NCBI GenBank assembly: GCA_002197545.1
Contig: NFUO01000738.1
Span: 1-64,000, forward strand
From: Acidobacteria subdivision 2 bacterium RH1 MAG20
Lineage (GTDB): Bacteria; Acidobacteriota; Terriglobia; Terriglobales; Acidobacteriaceae
Direction: 5' to 3'
Length of the DNA: 64,000 nucleotides
Shown: one piece after another, positions 57,508 through 64,000 of the stretch
Position numbering within the stretch: the stretch's first letter is position 1
Layout: each line of letters opens with the position of its first letter
Translations under genes and position numbers: made by a program
The notes under the pieces: generated by a model
What the model was told of the DNA's origin: nothing
Database searches by the model: none
What the model saw: the letters and a program-made list of their open reading frames with translations, nothing else

Positions 57508-58419
57508 ATGAAGATTCCTCAGCCCATTCCCGCAGAACGTCGCTTTACTATCAACGACTTCAATGAGCAATTCTTTGATAATGATGCCTGCTTGGACTGG
57601 CTGATGGAGCAAAGATACCCTAGCAACCGTGCAATCTGCTCATACTGCAAAGTGGAGCGCAAGCACCACCGGATTGCGACGAAGAAAGCCTATGCCTGCG
57701 ACCACTGCGGCACTTACATCTCGCCCATCGCCGGAACGATATTCGAGAAGTCCAGTACGTCTCTGCGGCTCTGGTTTTATGCGATGTACTTGATGTCAGC
57801 AACCCGCTGCGGCATCTCCGCAAAGCAGATCCAGCGCGAGTGCGGCGTTACTTATAAGACGGCGTGGCGCATGTTCAAGCAGATTCGTACCCTGATGGCA
57901 GAAGACTTCACCATGTCAGGCCCAGTCGAAATGGATGAGACGTTCTACGGTGCGCCCAAGAAAAATCAGCACGCTAACAAGCGCAAGCAGGGAGCGCATA
58001 AGGACAAGCAGCCTATATTCGGCATTGTGGAACGCGAGGGGCGCGTCACAACCAAAGTTGTGGCCGACGTGAAAGAGAAAACCCTTCTGCCTATCGTCGC
58101 TGAGCGCGTTCTACCTGCCAGCATTGTGTACACGGACAGCTACACGTCATATGACAATGTGCGCTGGATGGGCAAGAACTACAAGCATGAGCGCATCAAC
58201 CACACCGCTGGCATTTACGTCATGGGTGAGACCCACACTCAGACAATCGAGGGTTTCTGGAGCCTTCTAAAGCGTGGCATTGGTGGCGTTTATCACTCGG
58301 TAAGCACCAAGTATTTGCAGTCCTACTGCGATGAATACTCGTTCCGCTATAACCGTCGCGCCGGAAACGAGCCGATGTTTACTTCGTTGCTGTCTCAGGT
58401 TGTGGAGAAGGCGGTATAG
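57508..58419 (+). CDS. IS1595-family (ISXO2-like) transposase
   Basis: 303 residues from the ATG at 57508, 25 bp from the left repeat. Zinc-ribbon cysteines are in ICSYCKVE and ACDHCGTY; a helix-turn-helix-like CGISAKQIQRECGVTYKTAW follows. The catalytic core has VEMDETFYGAP (D143), VYTDSYTSYD (D210) and THTQTIEGFWSLLKRGIGGV (E248). It looks intact. It is only distantly similar to the transposase at 12929-13885. Confidence 0.95.
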   Translation: MKIPQPIPAERRFTINDFNEQFFDNDACLDWLMEQRYPSNRAICSYCKVERKHHRIATKKAYACDHCGTYISPIAGTIFEKSSTSLRLWFYAMYLMSATRCGISAKQIQRECGVTYKTAWRMFKQIRTLMAEDFTMSGPVEMDETFYGAPKKNQHANKRKQGAHKDKQPIFGIVEREGRVTTKVVADVKEKTLLPIVAERVLPASIVYTDSYTSYDNVRWMGKNYKHERINHTAGIYVMGETHTQTIEGFWSLLKRGIGGVYHSVSTKYLQSYCDEYSFRYNRRAGNEPMFTSLLSQVVEKAV

Positions 58420-58552
58420 CCTTCTTTACTAGTGACGCAAATTCTTCGTGGGTTATCGGCTCCATCAACTCCTGAATCTCTTTCGAGGGAATCAGGAGTT
58501 TCCTTTTGCCGTTCTGTTTTTCTTCGTCCGTCAACTTGGTTGAGCGACGCAT
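58379..58552 (-). CDS. Small helical protein next to the transposase
   Basis: 57 residues from an ATG with GGGAG upstream. It starts MRRSTKLTDEEKQNGKRKLL and continues IPSKEIQELMEPITHEEFAS with a proline-rich end. It is convergent with the transposase and overlaps its 3' end by about 40 bp. It parallels the 52-residue protein at the same relative place in the first element, though the sequences are not alike. Function unknown. Confidence 0.6.
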   Translation of the reverse strand: MRRSTKLTDEEKQNGKRKLLIPSKEIQELMEPITHEEFASLVKKAIPPSPQPETATK

Positions 58553-58641
58553 AAAATCTCCCTTTTAAAGCCTACACCTTTCTAAAACAGAAGACGTACA
58601 CTGCCTCACAGACCAGAACTGAAAACATTATTCCTATAAAC

Positions 58642-59628
58642 ATGAGGAACCTATTTGTGTCCCGTTCTCTTCTTTCCCTGATCTTCTGGAATGGTTCAGT
58701 AGACGCGGTAGACAAAGTTCGATTGGCGCTTGAAACCAATAGCGCATTCTGGTTCCGGCTAGTCAAATATTCGGGATACGCAGTTGCATTCGGATGTGTT
58801 TTAGAGGCACCCGAAACGTTTGTGATTATCAAGCGTTGGTGGTTGCTAAGGTTTAGAGGTGAAGAACACGAAGAAACCCAAGGGCAAAAGAAATCTTGGA
58901 TAATCCCTTTAGCTGCCGCTGGTCTGATCATTATTGTTTTGGGCATTGTCGCCGAGACATATTTTGAAGGAAAGGTATCGGACGTTGATGCGCTACTCCG
59001 GGCCCACGAGTCAGATAAGATCACCGCAGCAGAGGAAGATGCGGCATCGGCGATTCGTAATGCAGGAACCGCGAAAGATTCCGCTGGCGATGCCGAACTT
59101 ATAGCAAATCGAGTAAAGGCTAAGGCAGAAGAGTTGGACAAAGACGTTGTAATCACGCAGTCCCGTGCCGATCTACTTAATCTGCCCCAAAATTTAGACA
59201 AACTAAAGAAGGCAATTCTGCCTTTCAAAGGCCAAAAAGCTGAAGTACGATTTGCGTATGCGACACAATTCCACGAGCAGGAAATCATGCTAGCCGCTTT
59301 AGCGCTGGATGGCTTGCTGGACGAATTCGGATGGTCTGCTCCTGGCCCTGTTCCTGATGAGGGATTGCTTCCAGCATCAGGAATATTTGTTGAGAAAAGC
59401 CCACGTGCATCGCAATCTACTGGTAAGGCAGCGTCAGCACTAGCCGAAGCGCTAACATCCATCCTTATTGCTCCAAATGTAAGGAGATTAAAACCCAAAC
59501 ATGGTTTCGTGATGACCTTTGAAAATAGGCCGCTGCCCCGACCGCCAAAGGGCTTCGATGGGAAAGTAATGTCATACCCTCCATTTGACGATGACACTAT
59601 CGTCATCGCTATTGGGTTCCACCCATAG
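58642..59628 (+). CDS. Passenger membrane protein with coiled coil, unknown function
   Basis: 328 residues. Two membrane segments are seen at about 40-65 and 87-105 ([20 protein letters not shown]), followed by a heptad-like helical stretch ([40 protein letters not shown]). The C-terminal domain ([47 protein letters not shown]) resembles that of several uncharacterised membrane proteins. No enzymatic motif is visible. No ribosome site could be identified. It lies inside the second IS1595-type element. Confidence 0.65.
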   Translation: MRNLFVSRSLLSLIFWNGSVDAVDKVRLALETNSAFWFRLVKYSGYAVAFGCVLEAPETFVIIKRWWLLRFRGEEHEETQGQKKSWIIPLAAAGLIIIVLGIVAETYFEGKVSDVDALLRAHESDKITAAEEDAASAIRNAGTAKDSAGDAELIANRVKAKAEELDKDVVITQSRADLLNLPQNLDKLKKAILPFKGQKAEVRFAYATQFHEQEIMLAALALDGLLDEFGWSAPGPVPDEGLLPASGIFVEKSPRASQSTGKAASALAEALTSILIAPNVRRLKPKHGFVMTFENRPLPRPPKGFDGKVMSYPPFDDDTIVIAIGFHP

Positions 59629-59696
59629 CCCGAGAATATCGTCAAAAGAAAACACAGCACGATTACCAGTGCTGCCCTGTCACGGTAAAGAAAGTA

Positions 59697-59722
59697 TACC
59701 TTACATGAGGGGATACTTGCCC
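59697..59722 (-). repeat. Right inverted repeat of second element
   Basis: Reverse complement begins GGGCAAGTATCCCCTCATGT and ends AAGGTA; it pairs with 57457-57482. Confidence 0.75.
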
Positions 59723-59863
59723 TATCTTATTGTAATCATTAGACTTGTTTGCAAGCTTCTCCAGCGTGAGGTGCTCTTTTGGAGGAGAAACAAGCATTCG
59801 CCGCCAGCACCTGCTACCATTACACTGTCGGCGAAATATCGCCTGCAATCAGGAGCATCACAA

Positions 59864-60067
59864 ATGGCAAACGGAACAGTGAAATGGTTTAACGACGCAA
59901 AAGGTTTTGGCTTCATCACCCCGGAAGACGGTGGCGAGGACCTCTTCGCGCATTACTCGGCAATTAACTCCAGCGGCTTCAAGTCTCTTCAGGAAGGCCA
60001 GCGCGTCACCTTTGACATCACGACCGGCCCCAAGGGCAAGCAGGCAGCCAACATTCAGCCCGCCTAA
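59864..60067 (+). CDS. Cold-shock domain protein
   Basis: 67 residues, the standard CspA length. RNP1 is KGFGFITPE and RNP2 is DLFAHYS, within [17 protein letters not shown]. It binds single-stranded RNA/DNA as an RNA chaperone. An AGGAG site precedes the ATG, and the leader has a small hairpin (GGCGA/TCGCC at 59830-59843). The second transposon ends 141 bp upstream, so the native promoter may have been separated or replaced. A strong terminator follows. Confidence 0.95.
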   Translation: MANGTVKWFNDAKGFGFITPEDGGEDLFAHYSAINSSGFKSLQEGQRVTFDITTGPKGKQAANIQPA

Positions 60068-60111
60068 CTACGGCCCTTACCAATAATACAAAGAAATACA
60101 AAGATTAAACA

Positions 60112-60153
60112 CAATGGCTGCAGGCAGCGCGAAAGCGCAATCTGCAGCCATTG
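60112..60153 (+). terminator. Rho-independent terminator of the cold-shock gene
   Basis: CAATGGCTGCAG (60112-60123) and CTGCAGCCATTG (60142-60153) form a perfect 12-bp stem, with an inner GCGC-GAAA-GCGC hairpin, followed by TTGTT. Confidence 0.85.
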
Positions 60154-60286
60154 TTGTTAAGTGATCCTTTGGCCGGCTGAATTGAATATAGTCTCAACTT
60201 TTTTATTGGTTGCACTTTCACCTTCTGCTGGAGGCATCGAAAAAAATGCAGTTACTTTTTTTAAATATGCATATAATTGCAACGCC

Positions 60287-60505
60287 ATGCAGAGCATAGA
60301 TACGGTTACCTGCAAACAATGCCACTCCTCCAATACGACAAGGTCCACACGCAAAACTTTTTTTGAGCGGGTGGTTCTGTTACGCCTCGGACTCTACCCC
60401 TGGAAGTGTTTGACATGTAAACATCGCTTCTTCAGTCGTCTCCGCGGCCCACGAAAACAGGGAAGCGATGCGAGACAACCAGTAGGCAAGATATTGCACG
60501 GATGA
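60287..60505 (+). CDS. Small zinc-ribbon protein
   Basis: 72 residues from the ATG at 60287. Two CxxC pairs (VTCKQCHS and WKCLTCKHRFF) enclose RSTRKTFFERVVLLRLGLYP, a pattern of short zinc-ribbon proteins common in acidobacteria in my recollection. A TATAAT at 60272-60277 lies only 10 bp upstream, so the message may be nearly leaderless. The reading frame is open to 60161, but that part looks non-coding. Function unknown. Confidence 0.65.
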   Translation: MQSIDTVTCKQCHSSNTTRSTRKTFFERVVLLRLGLYPWKCLTCKHRFFSRLRGPRKQGSDARQPVGKILHG

Positions 60506-60556
60506 ACACGTTAGCTTCGGTATGGCTCCCATAGTCACGCAAGGTATCATCGTTAG

Positions 60557-61159
60557 ATGACCGCTGAAGACCGCGCAAAAAATATCAAAGTCCTCATCTT
60601 CGACGTCGATGGCGTCCTCACCGATGGCCAGATCTTCGTCATCCCCGGCCCCGCTGTCGCAGGTAATGCGGAAGCCGGCCATGGAATCGAGGTCAAAGGC
60701 TTCGCCGCCCATGACGGTCTCGGCATCTCGCTGGCGCGACTCGGCGGGCTTCGCATCGGCATCATTACCAAACGTCAGTCACAGACCGTCGCCATCCGCG
60801 CCAATGACCTGAAGCTGGAGTTCATCTACCAGGGCCAGTCCCACAAGATGAATGCAATCAATGAAATCCTGGCTAAAGCCAACATCACCATCGACCAGTT
60901 GGCCTATGTTGGCGATGACATCATCGATCTCCCCGTCATGCGCGCCTGCGGCCTCGCCATCGCTACCGCCAACGCCCGCGAGCAGGTCAAAGCCGAAGCC
61001 CACTTCATCACGCTCAATCCCGGCGGAAGCGGCGCCGGGCGCGATGCAGTGGACTTCATCCTCACCGCTCAGGGCATACTCGACAAAGTCATCGAACAGT
61101 ACCTCGACGAGAGCAACTCTGCTGCCGCTGCCGCCGATGTAGGCACCGGTAACATGTAG
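60557..61159 (+). CDS. kdsC: 3-deoxy-D-manno-octulosonate 8-phosphate phosphatase (HAD family)
   Basis: 200 residues. HAD motif I is VLIFDVDGVLTDGQI; motif II is IGIITKRQS, in the place of the usual Thr/Ser region; motif III/IV is AYVGDDIIDLPVMRACGLAI, and VKAEAHFITLNPGGSGAGRD matches the KdsC C-terminus. It removes phosphate from KDO-8-P in the KDO branch of lipopolysaccharide synthesis and normally acts as a tetramer. An alanine-rich tail extends past the usual end. Confidence 0.92.
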   Translation: MTAEDRAKNIKVLIFDVDGVLTDGQIFVIPGPAVAGNAEAGHGIEVKGFAAHDGLGISLARLGGLRIGIITKRQSQTVAIRANDLKLEFIYQGQSHKMNAINEILAKANITIDQLAYVGDDIIDLPVMRACGLAIATANAREQVKAEAHFITLNPGGSGAGRDAVDFILTAQGILDKVIEQYLDESNSAAAAADVGTGNM

Positions 61160-61231
61160 ATAAGCAAGAGGTGGGCAGCAGGGAAGTAAAGGGCGAACAA
61201 AGACCGAATAAATCTGCGCTACAATCACCCC

Positions 61232-64000
61232 ATGCTGCCCGTCGAAATCCCCGCCTCTCTCGCCTGGGCACATCCCATTACGGCTGAGTGGTTCATCAAT
61301 AAATTCGGCACCCCGACCGAGCCGCAGGAGCAGGGCTGGCCCAGCATTGTCGCGGGCGATGCAACGCTCATCTCCGCGCCTACCGGCAGCGGCAAGACCC
61401 TCGCCGCTTTTCTCGTTTGCATCGACCGGCTTCTGCGCCAGGCCATCGCCGGAACCCTCGCGCCCTGCACGCAGATCGTCTACGTCAGCCCTCTCAAGGC
61501 GCTCTCCAACGACGTCCAGAAGAACCTCGATACTCCCCTGGCCGAAATCCAGCAGTTAGCTTTAGCCCGAGGCTATCTTTCCACCCAGATCCGCACCGCA
61601 GTCCGCACCGGCGACACGCTGCCCAAAGAGCGCGCTGCCATGCTGCGTAATCCGCCCCACATCCTCGTCACCACTCCTGAATCTCTTTACATCCTGCTCA
61701 CCGCAGGCAAGTCGCGCGAACATCTTCGCCGCGTGCATACGGTCATCGTCGACGAAATTCACGCCGTCGCCGACGACAAGCGTGGAGCCCACCTTGCTCT
61801 ATCCCTCGAACGTCTCGAAGCTCTGGTCTGCGGAGAAAATAAGCTCTCTCCCGGGGCATTTCTTACTGGCCTTTCCACGCCACCGCTAAGAATCGGCCTC
61901 TCTGCCACACAGAACCCCATCGATCTTGTAGCCAGCTTCCTTACCGGAGTCCACGCGTCCCGCAAGCCCGCAACCATTATTCAGGTCGGTCAGCGCCGCC
62001 AACTTGACCTAGCCATCGAGGTTCCCAGTGACGAACTAGGCTCCGTTACAAGTACCGCCATGTGGGAAGAGATCTTCGACAAACTTGCCGCCCACGCGCA
62101 AAGCCATCGCTCCACACTGGTCTTCGTCAATACACGCCGCCTGGTAGAAAAAATCGCGTTCGCTCTTGCCGAACGCATAGGCAGTGAAAACGTAGCGGCA
62201 CATCACGGCAGCCTCTCGCGAAATCTCCGTCTCGACGCGGAGCAGCGCCTCAAACGCGGAGAGATCAAGATACTCATCGCTACCGCCTCGCTTGAACTCG
62301 GCATCGACATCGGCGACATCGATCTCGTCTGTCAGATCAGCACCACCCGCGCTGTCGCCGTCGCCATGCAGCGCGTTGGCCGCGCCGGACACTGGCGCGG
62401 AGCCATTCCCAAGGGCCGCCTCTTCGCCACCACTCGGGACGATCTCCTCGAACAGGCCGCGCTTATCCGCAAGATGCGCGCCGGAGAACTCGACCAGCTT
62501 GAAATTCCACCTCAGCCCATCGATGTTCTCATGCAACAAATCGTCGCCTGCTGCGGAGCCGAACCCTGGGAAGAAGACGCCCTCTATAGCACTCTCCGCC
62601 GCGCCTATCCTTACCGCGGCCTCACTCGCCAACGCTTCGACGAACTCATCGCCTTGCTCCACGAAGGCATCGAATCCAGCCGAGGCCGTTACGGAGCCTA
62701 CCTCCTCCGCGATGGCATCCAGCGGCATCTCCATCCCCGCCGCGGCGCGCGCATGATCGCCATCTCCAACGGCGGCAGCATCCCCGATGCCGCGCTCTTC
62801 AGCGTCATCCTTCAACCCGAAGGCGTGCAGATTGCCACTCTCGACGAGCACTTCGCCGTCGACTCCAGTCCCGGCGACGTCATCCTCCTCGGCAACACAA
62901 GCTGGCGCATCCAGCGCATCGAGGCCGCAGGCCGCGTCCTCGTCGAAGACGCCCACGGTGCGCCGCCAACCCTTCCCTTCTGGTTCGGCGAAGCCCCGCA
63001 ACGCACCGCCATCCTGTGCGATGGCGTCGGCGAACTCCGCGAGCAGATCTCCGCGCACACTCCGAATGTTCCTCCCGGTTACATCTCTCCAGCGCAACTC
63101 GAAGTGGCAGCGGCCACTGCATGGCTCATGGAGGAGTGCGGTGTCTGCGCCAGCGGGGCACAGCAACTCATCGTCTACATCGTCACCGGGCGCGCTGTCC
63201 TCGGCGCTGTTCCCAGCAAAACTACCATCATCGCCGAGCGTTTCTTCGACGAGGGCGGCGGTATGCAGCTCATCCTCCATGCCCCCTTCGGAGGCCGCAT
63301 CAACAAGGCCTGGGGACTCGCCCTGCGCAAGCGATTCTGCCGCGGCTTCAACTTTGAGCTGCAAGCCGCCGCGACCGATAATGGCATCAATATTTCGCTC
63401 GCCGAGCAGCATAGTTTTCCGCTCGCCGACGTTTTCCAGTTTCTTACGGAGCAAACCGTAAAGGAACTGCTCGAACAAGCCGCCATCGCGTCGCCCATCT
63501 TCAAAACCCGTTGGCGTTGGGCCGCCGGACGCAGTCTGCAACTGCTTCGCTTCTCCAAAGGCAAGCGCATCGCACCGCAGATCCAGCGCACGCGCTCCGA
63601 AGATCTCCTCGCCAATGTCTTCCCGCAAGCCGCCGCTTGCTTTGAAACCATCGTTGGCGACATCCAGATTCCGGCCCATCCACTCGTTGACGAAGTCATG
63701 CAGGATGTCCTTCAGGAAGCGATGGACTTAGAAGGTCTCATCGAAGTCCTCAAAGGAATCAAAGATGGAACTATCCGTTGTCTCGCCGTCGATACTCCGG
63801 TGCCATCGCAATTTGCGCATGAACTCATCAACGCCAATCCTTACGCCTTCCTCGACGACGCCGGTCTCGAAGAGCGCCGCGCCCGCGCCGTCTCGCTGCG
63901 ACGGTCACTCCCTGAGAGCGTTCTCGAAGAAGCAGGCAAGCTCGATCAAAACGCCATCGACGAGATTCGCCGCGAGTGCCGGCCCGATCTCCGCGACGAA
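61232..64000 (+). CDS. lhr: Lhr-type DEAD/DEAH-box helicase, N-terminal 923 codons (runs off the window)
   Basis: The ATG at 61232 opens a frame with no stop up to base 64000. RecA domain 1 has LISAPTGSGKTLAAFLV (Walker A), VYVSPLKALSNDVQKNL, TTPESLYILL and TVIVDEIHAV (Walker B); GLSATQNP follows. RecA domain 2 has LVFVNTRRLVEKIAFALAER, AHHGSLSRNLRLDAEQRLK, ATASLELGIDIGDIDLVCQI and VGRAGH. The later part (RRGARMIAISNGGSIPDAAL, FWFGEAPQRTAILCDGVGEL, GGGMQLILHAPFGGRINKAW) is the Lhr-specific winged-helix and beta-barrel region. Bacterial Lhr is a 3'-5' DNA/RNA-DNA helicase linked to repair; full members are about 1500 residues. Confidence 0.93.
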   Translation, partial: MLPVEIPASLAWAHPITAEWFINKFGTPTEPQEQGWPSIVAGDATLISAPTGSGKTLAAFLVCIDRLLRQAIAGTLAPCTQIVYVSPLKALSNDVQKNLDTPLAEIQQLALARGYLSTQIRTAVRTGDTLPKERAAMLRNPPHILVTTPESLYILLTAGKSREHLRRVHTVIVDEIHAVADDKRGAHLALSLERLEALVCGENKLSPGAFLTGLSTPPLRIGLSATQNPIDLVASFLTGVHASRKPATIIQVGQRRQLDLAIEVPSDELGSVTSTAMWEEIFDKLAAHAQSHRSTLVFVNTRRLVEKIAFALAERIGSENVAAHHGSLSRNLRLDAEQRLKRGEIKILIATASLELGIDIGDIDLVCQISTTRAVAVAMQRVGRAGHWRGAIPKGRLFATTRDDLLEQAALIRKMRAGELDQLEIPPQPIDVLMQQIVACCGAEPWEEDALYSTLRRAYPYRGLTRQRFDELIALLHEGIESSRGRYGAYLLRDGIQRHLHPRRGARMIAISNGGSIPDAALFSVILQPEGVQIATLDEHFAVDSSPGDVILLGNTSWRIQRIEAAGRVLVEDAHGAPPTLPFWFGEAPQRTAILCDGVGELREQISAHTPNVPPGYISPAQLEVAAATAWLMEECGVCASGAQQLIVYIVTGRAVLGAVPSKTTIIAERFFDEGGGMQLILHAPFGGRINKAWGLALRKRFCRGFNFELQAAATDNGINISLAEQHSFPLADVFQFLTEQTVKELLEQAAIASPIFKTRWRWAAGRSLQLLRFSKGKRIAPQIQRTRSEDLLANVFPQAAACFETIVGDIQIPAHPLVDEVMQDVLQEAMDLEGLIEVLKGIKDGTIRCLAVDTPVPSQFAHELINANPYAFLDDAGLEERRARAVSLRRSLPESVLEEAGKLDQNAIDEIRRECRPDLRDE

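Larger units (their letters stand above)
57457..59722. mobile_element. Second IS1595-family element with passenger genes
   Basis: Imperfect 26-bp inverted ends at 57457-57482 and 59697-59722 agree at 21 of 26 positions, including GTAAGGTA and AAGT. Between them are an IS1595-type transposase, a 57-residue protein on the opposite strand and a 328-residue membrane protein; total length 2266 bp. Unlike the first element I find no 8-bp target duplication at these ends, so the borders are a little less certain or the flanks have changed. Its ends and transposase differ clearly from those of the element at 9567-13933. Confidence 0.75.

Noticed and set aside
58572..59660. Serine-rich 362-codon frame opposite the passenger membrane protein
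   Set aside because: Composition is biased and lacks domains; the + strand frame has membrane helices and a sensible coiled coil, although its ribosome site is weak.
57449..59730. Target-site duplication for the second IS1595-type element
   Set aside because: The 8 bases outside the ends (TTTTCAGA and TATCTTAT) do not match, nor do they after moving the border by one base, so no duplication is claimed.
62036..63679. 547-codon open frame on the reverse strand opposite lhr
   Set aside because: The forward strand encodes unmistakable Lhr helicase motifs over the whole stretch; the reverse frame shows only low-complexity composition expected from GC-rich codon bias.
1..64000. CRISPR arrays
   Set aside because: No series of regularly spaced direct repeats with unique spacers was found anywhere in the window.

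Overview
The window looks like a chromosome segment of an acidobacterium, most probably of the Acidobacteriaceae/Terriglobales group (Edaphobacter, Granulicella and Terriglobus type). This is inferred from the kinds of genes present, not from a marker gene: an Oar-like TonB receptor with a carboxypeptidase-regulatory domain paired with a membrane winged-helix-like regulator, secreted TPR, ThuA and YncE-like proteins, an AsmA protein, two signal peptidases I, and short GC-rich palindromic repeats. No ribosomal RNA and no CRISPR array were seen.

Layout. 1-3.6 kb: two divergent TetR-controlled oxidoreductase/peroxiredoxin units. 3.6-4.2 kb: the decayed end of a tyrosine integrase beside a tRNA-Ala(GGC). 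4.3-9.5 kb: ECF sigma, zinc-finger anti-sigma, a TPR protein, then rnc and lepB. 9567-13933: a complete IS1595-family transposon, bounded by 24-bp inverted repeats and an exact 8-bp target duplication, carrying an unusual AAA/ABC-type ATPase and two other passenger genes. 14-22 kb: rlmB, a gluzincin-like protein, AsmA, a second lepB, and an ECF sigma/membrane protein/zinc-ribbon/LytTR operon. 22-26 kb: BON, two ThuA-like proteins and a YncE-like propeller. 26-35.4 kb: membrane regulator, TonB receptor, a six-hairpin glycosidase, a truncated haemoglobin and a Tat-type sugar isomerase.

35.4-39.8 kb is an accessory stretch of repeats and small genes. It contains a four-gene overlapping operon (three short helix-turn-helix proteins followed by a TIR-like nucleotide-binding protein) and a brnTA toxin-antitoxin pair. 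The brnTA pair lies between glmS and a second, diverged copy of the glmS 3' end. 39.8-48 kb: glmS, a long MscS channel, a family-2 glycosyltransferase, and a small lipid/polyketide group (KAS II, acyl carrier protein, type III polyketide synthase). A candidate structured small RNA lies at about 49.26-49.40 kb. 49.4-57.2 kb is a surface-glycan cluster: epimerase, nucleotide-sugar dehydrogenase, deacetylase, an ATP-grasp/tyrosine-phosphatase fusion, a methyltransferase-like protein and a GT4.

57457-59722 is a second, different IS1595-family element with its own passenger genes, inserted upstream of a cold-shock gene. The window ends with kdsC and the first 923 codons of an Lhr-type helicase.

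The two leading candidates for something undescribed are the TIR plus three-HTH operon (37392-38906) and the ATPase cargo of the first transposon (9567-13933). Both resemble mobile or defence modules, but their functions are inferred from motifs and arrangement only.
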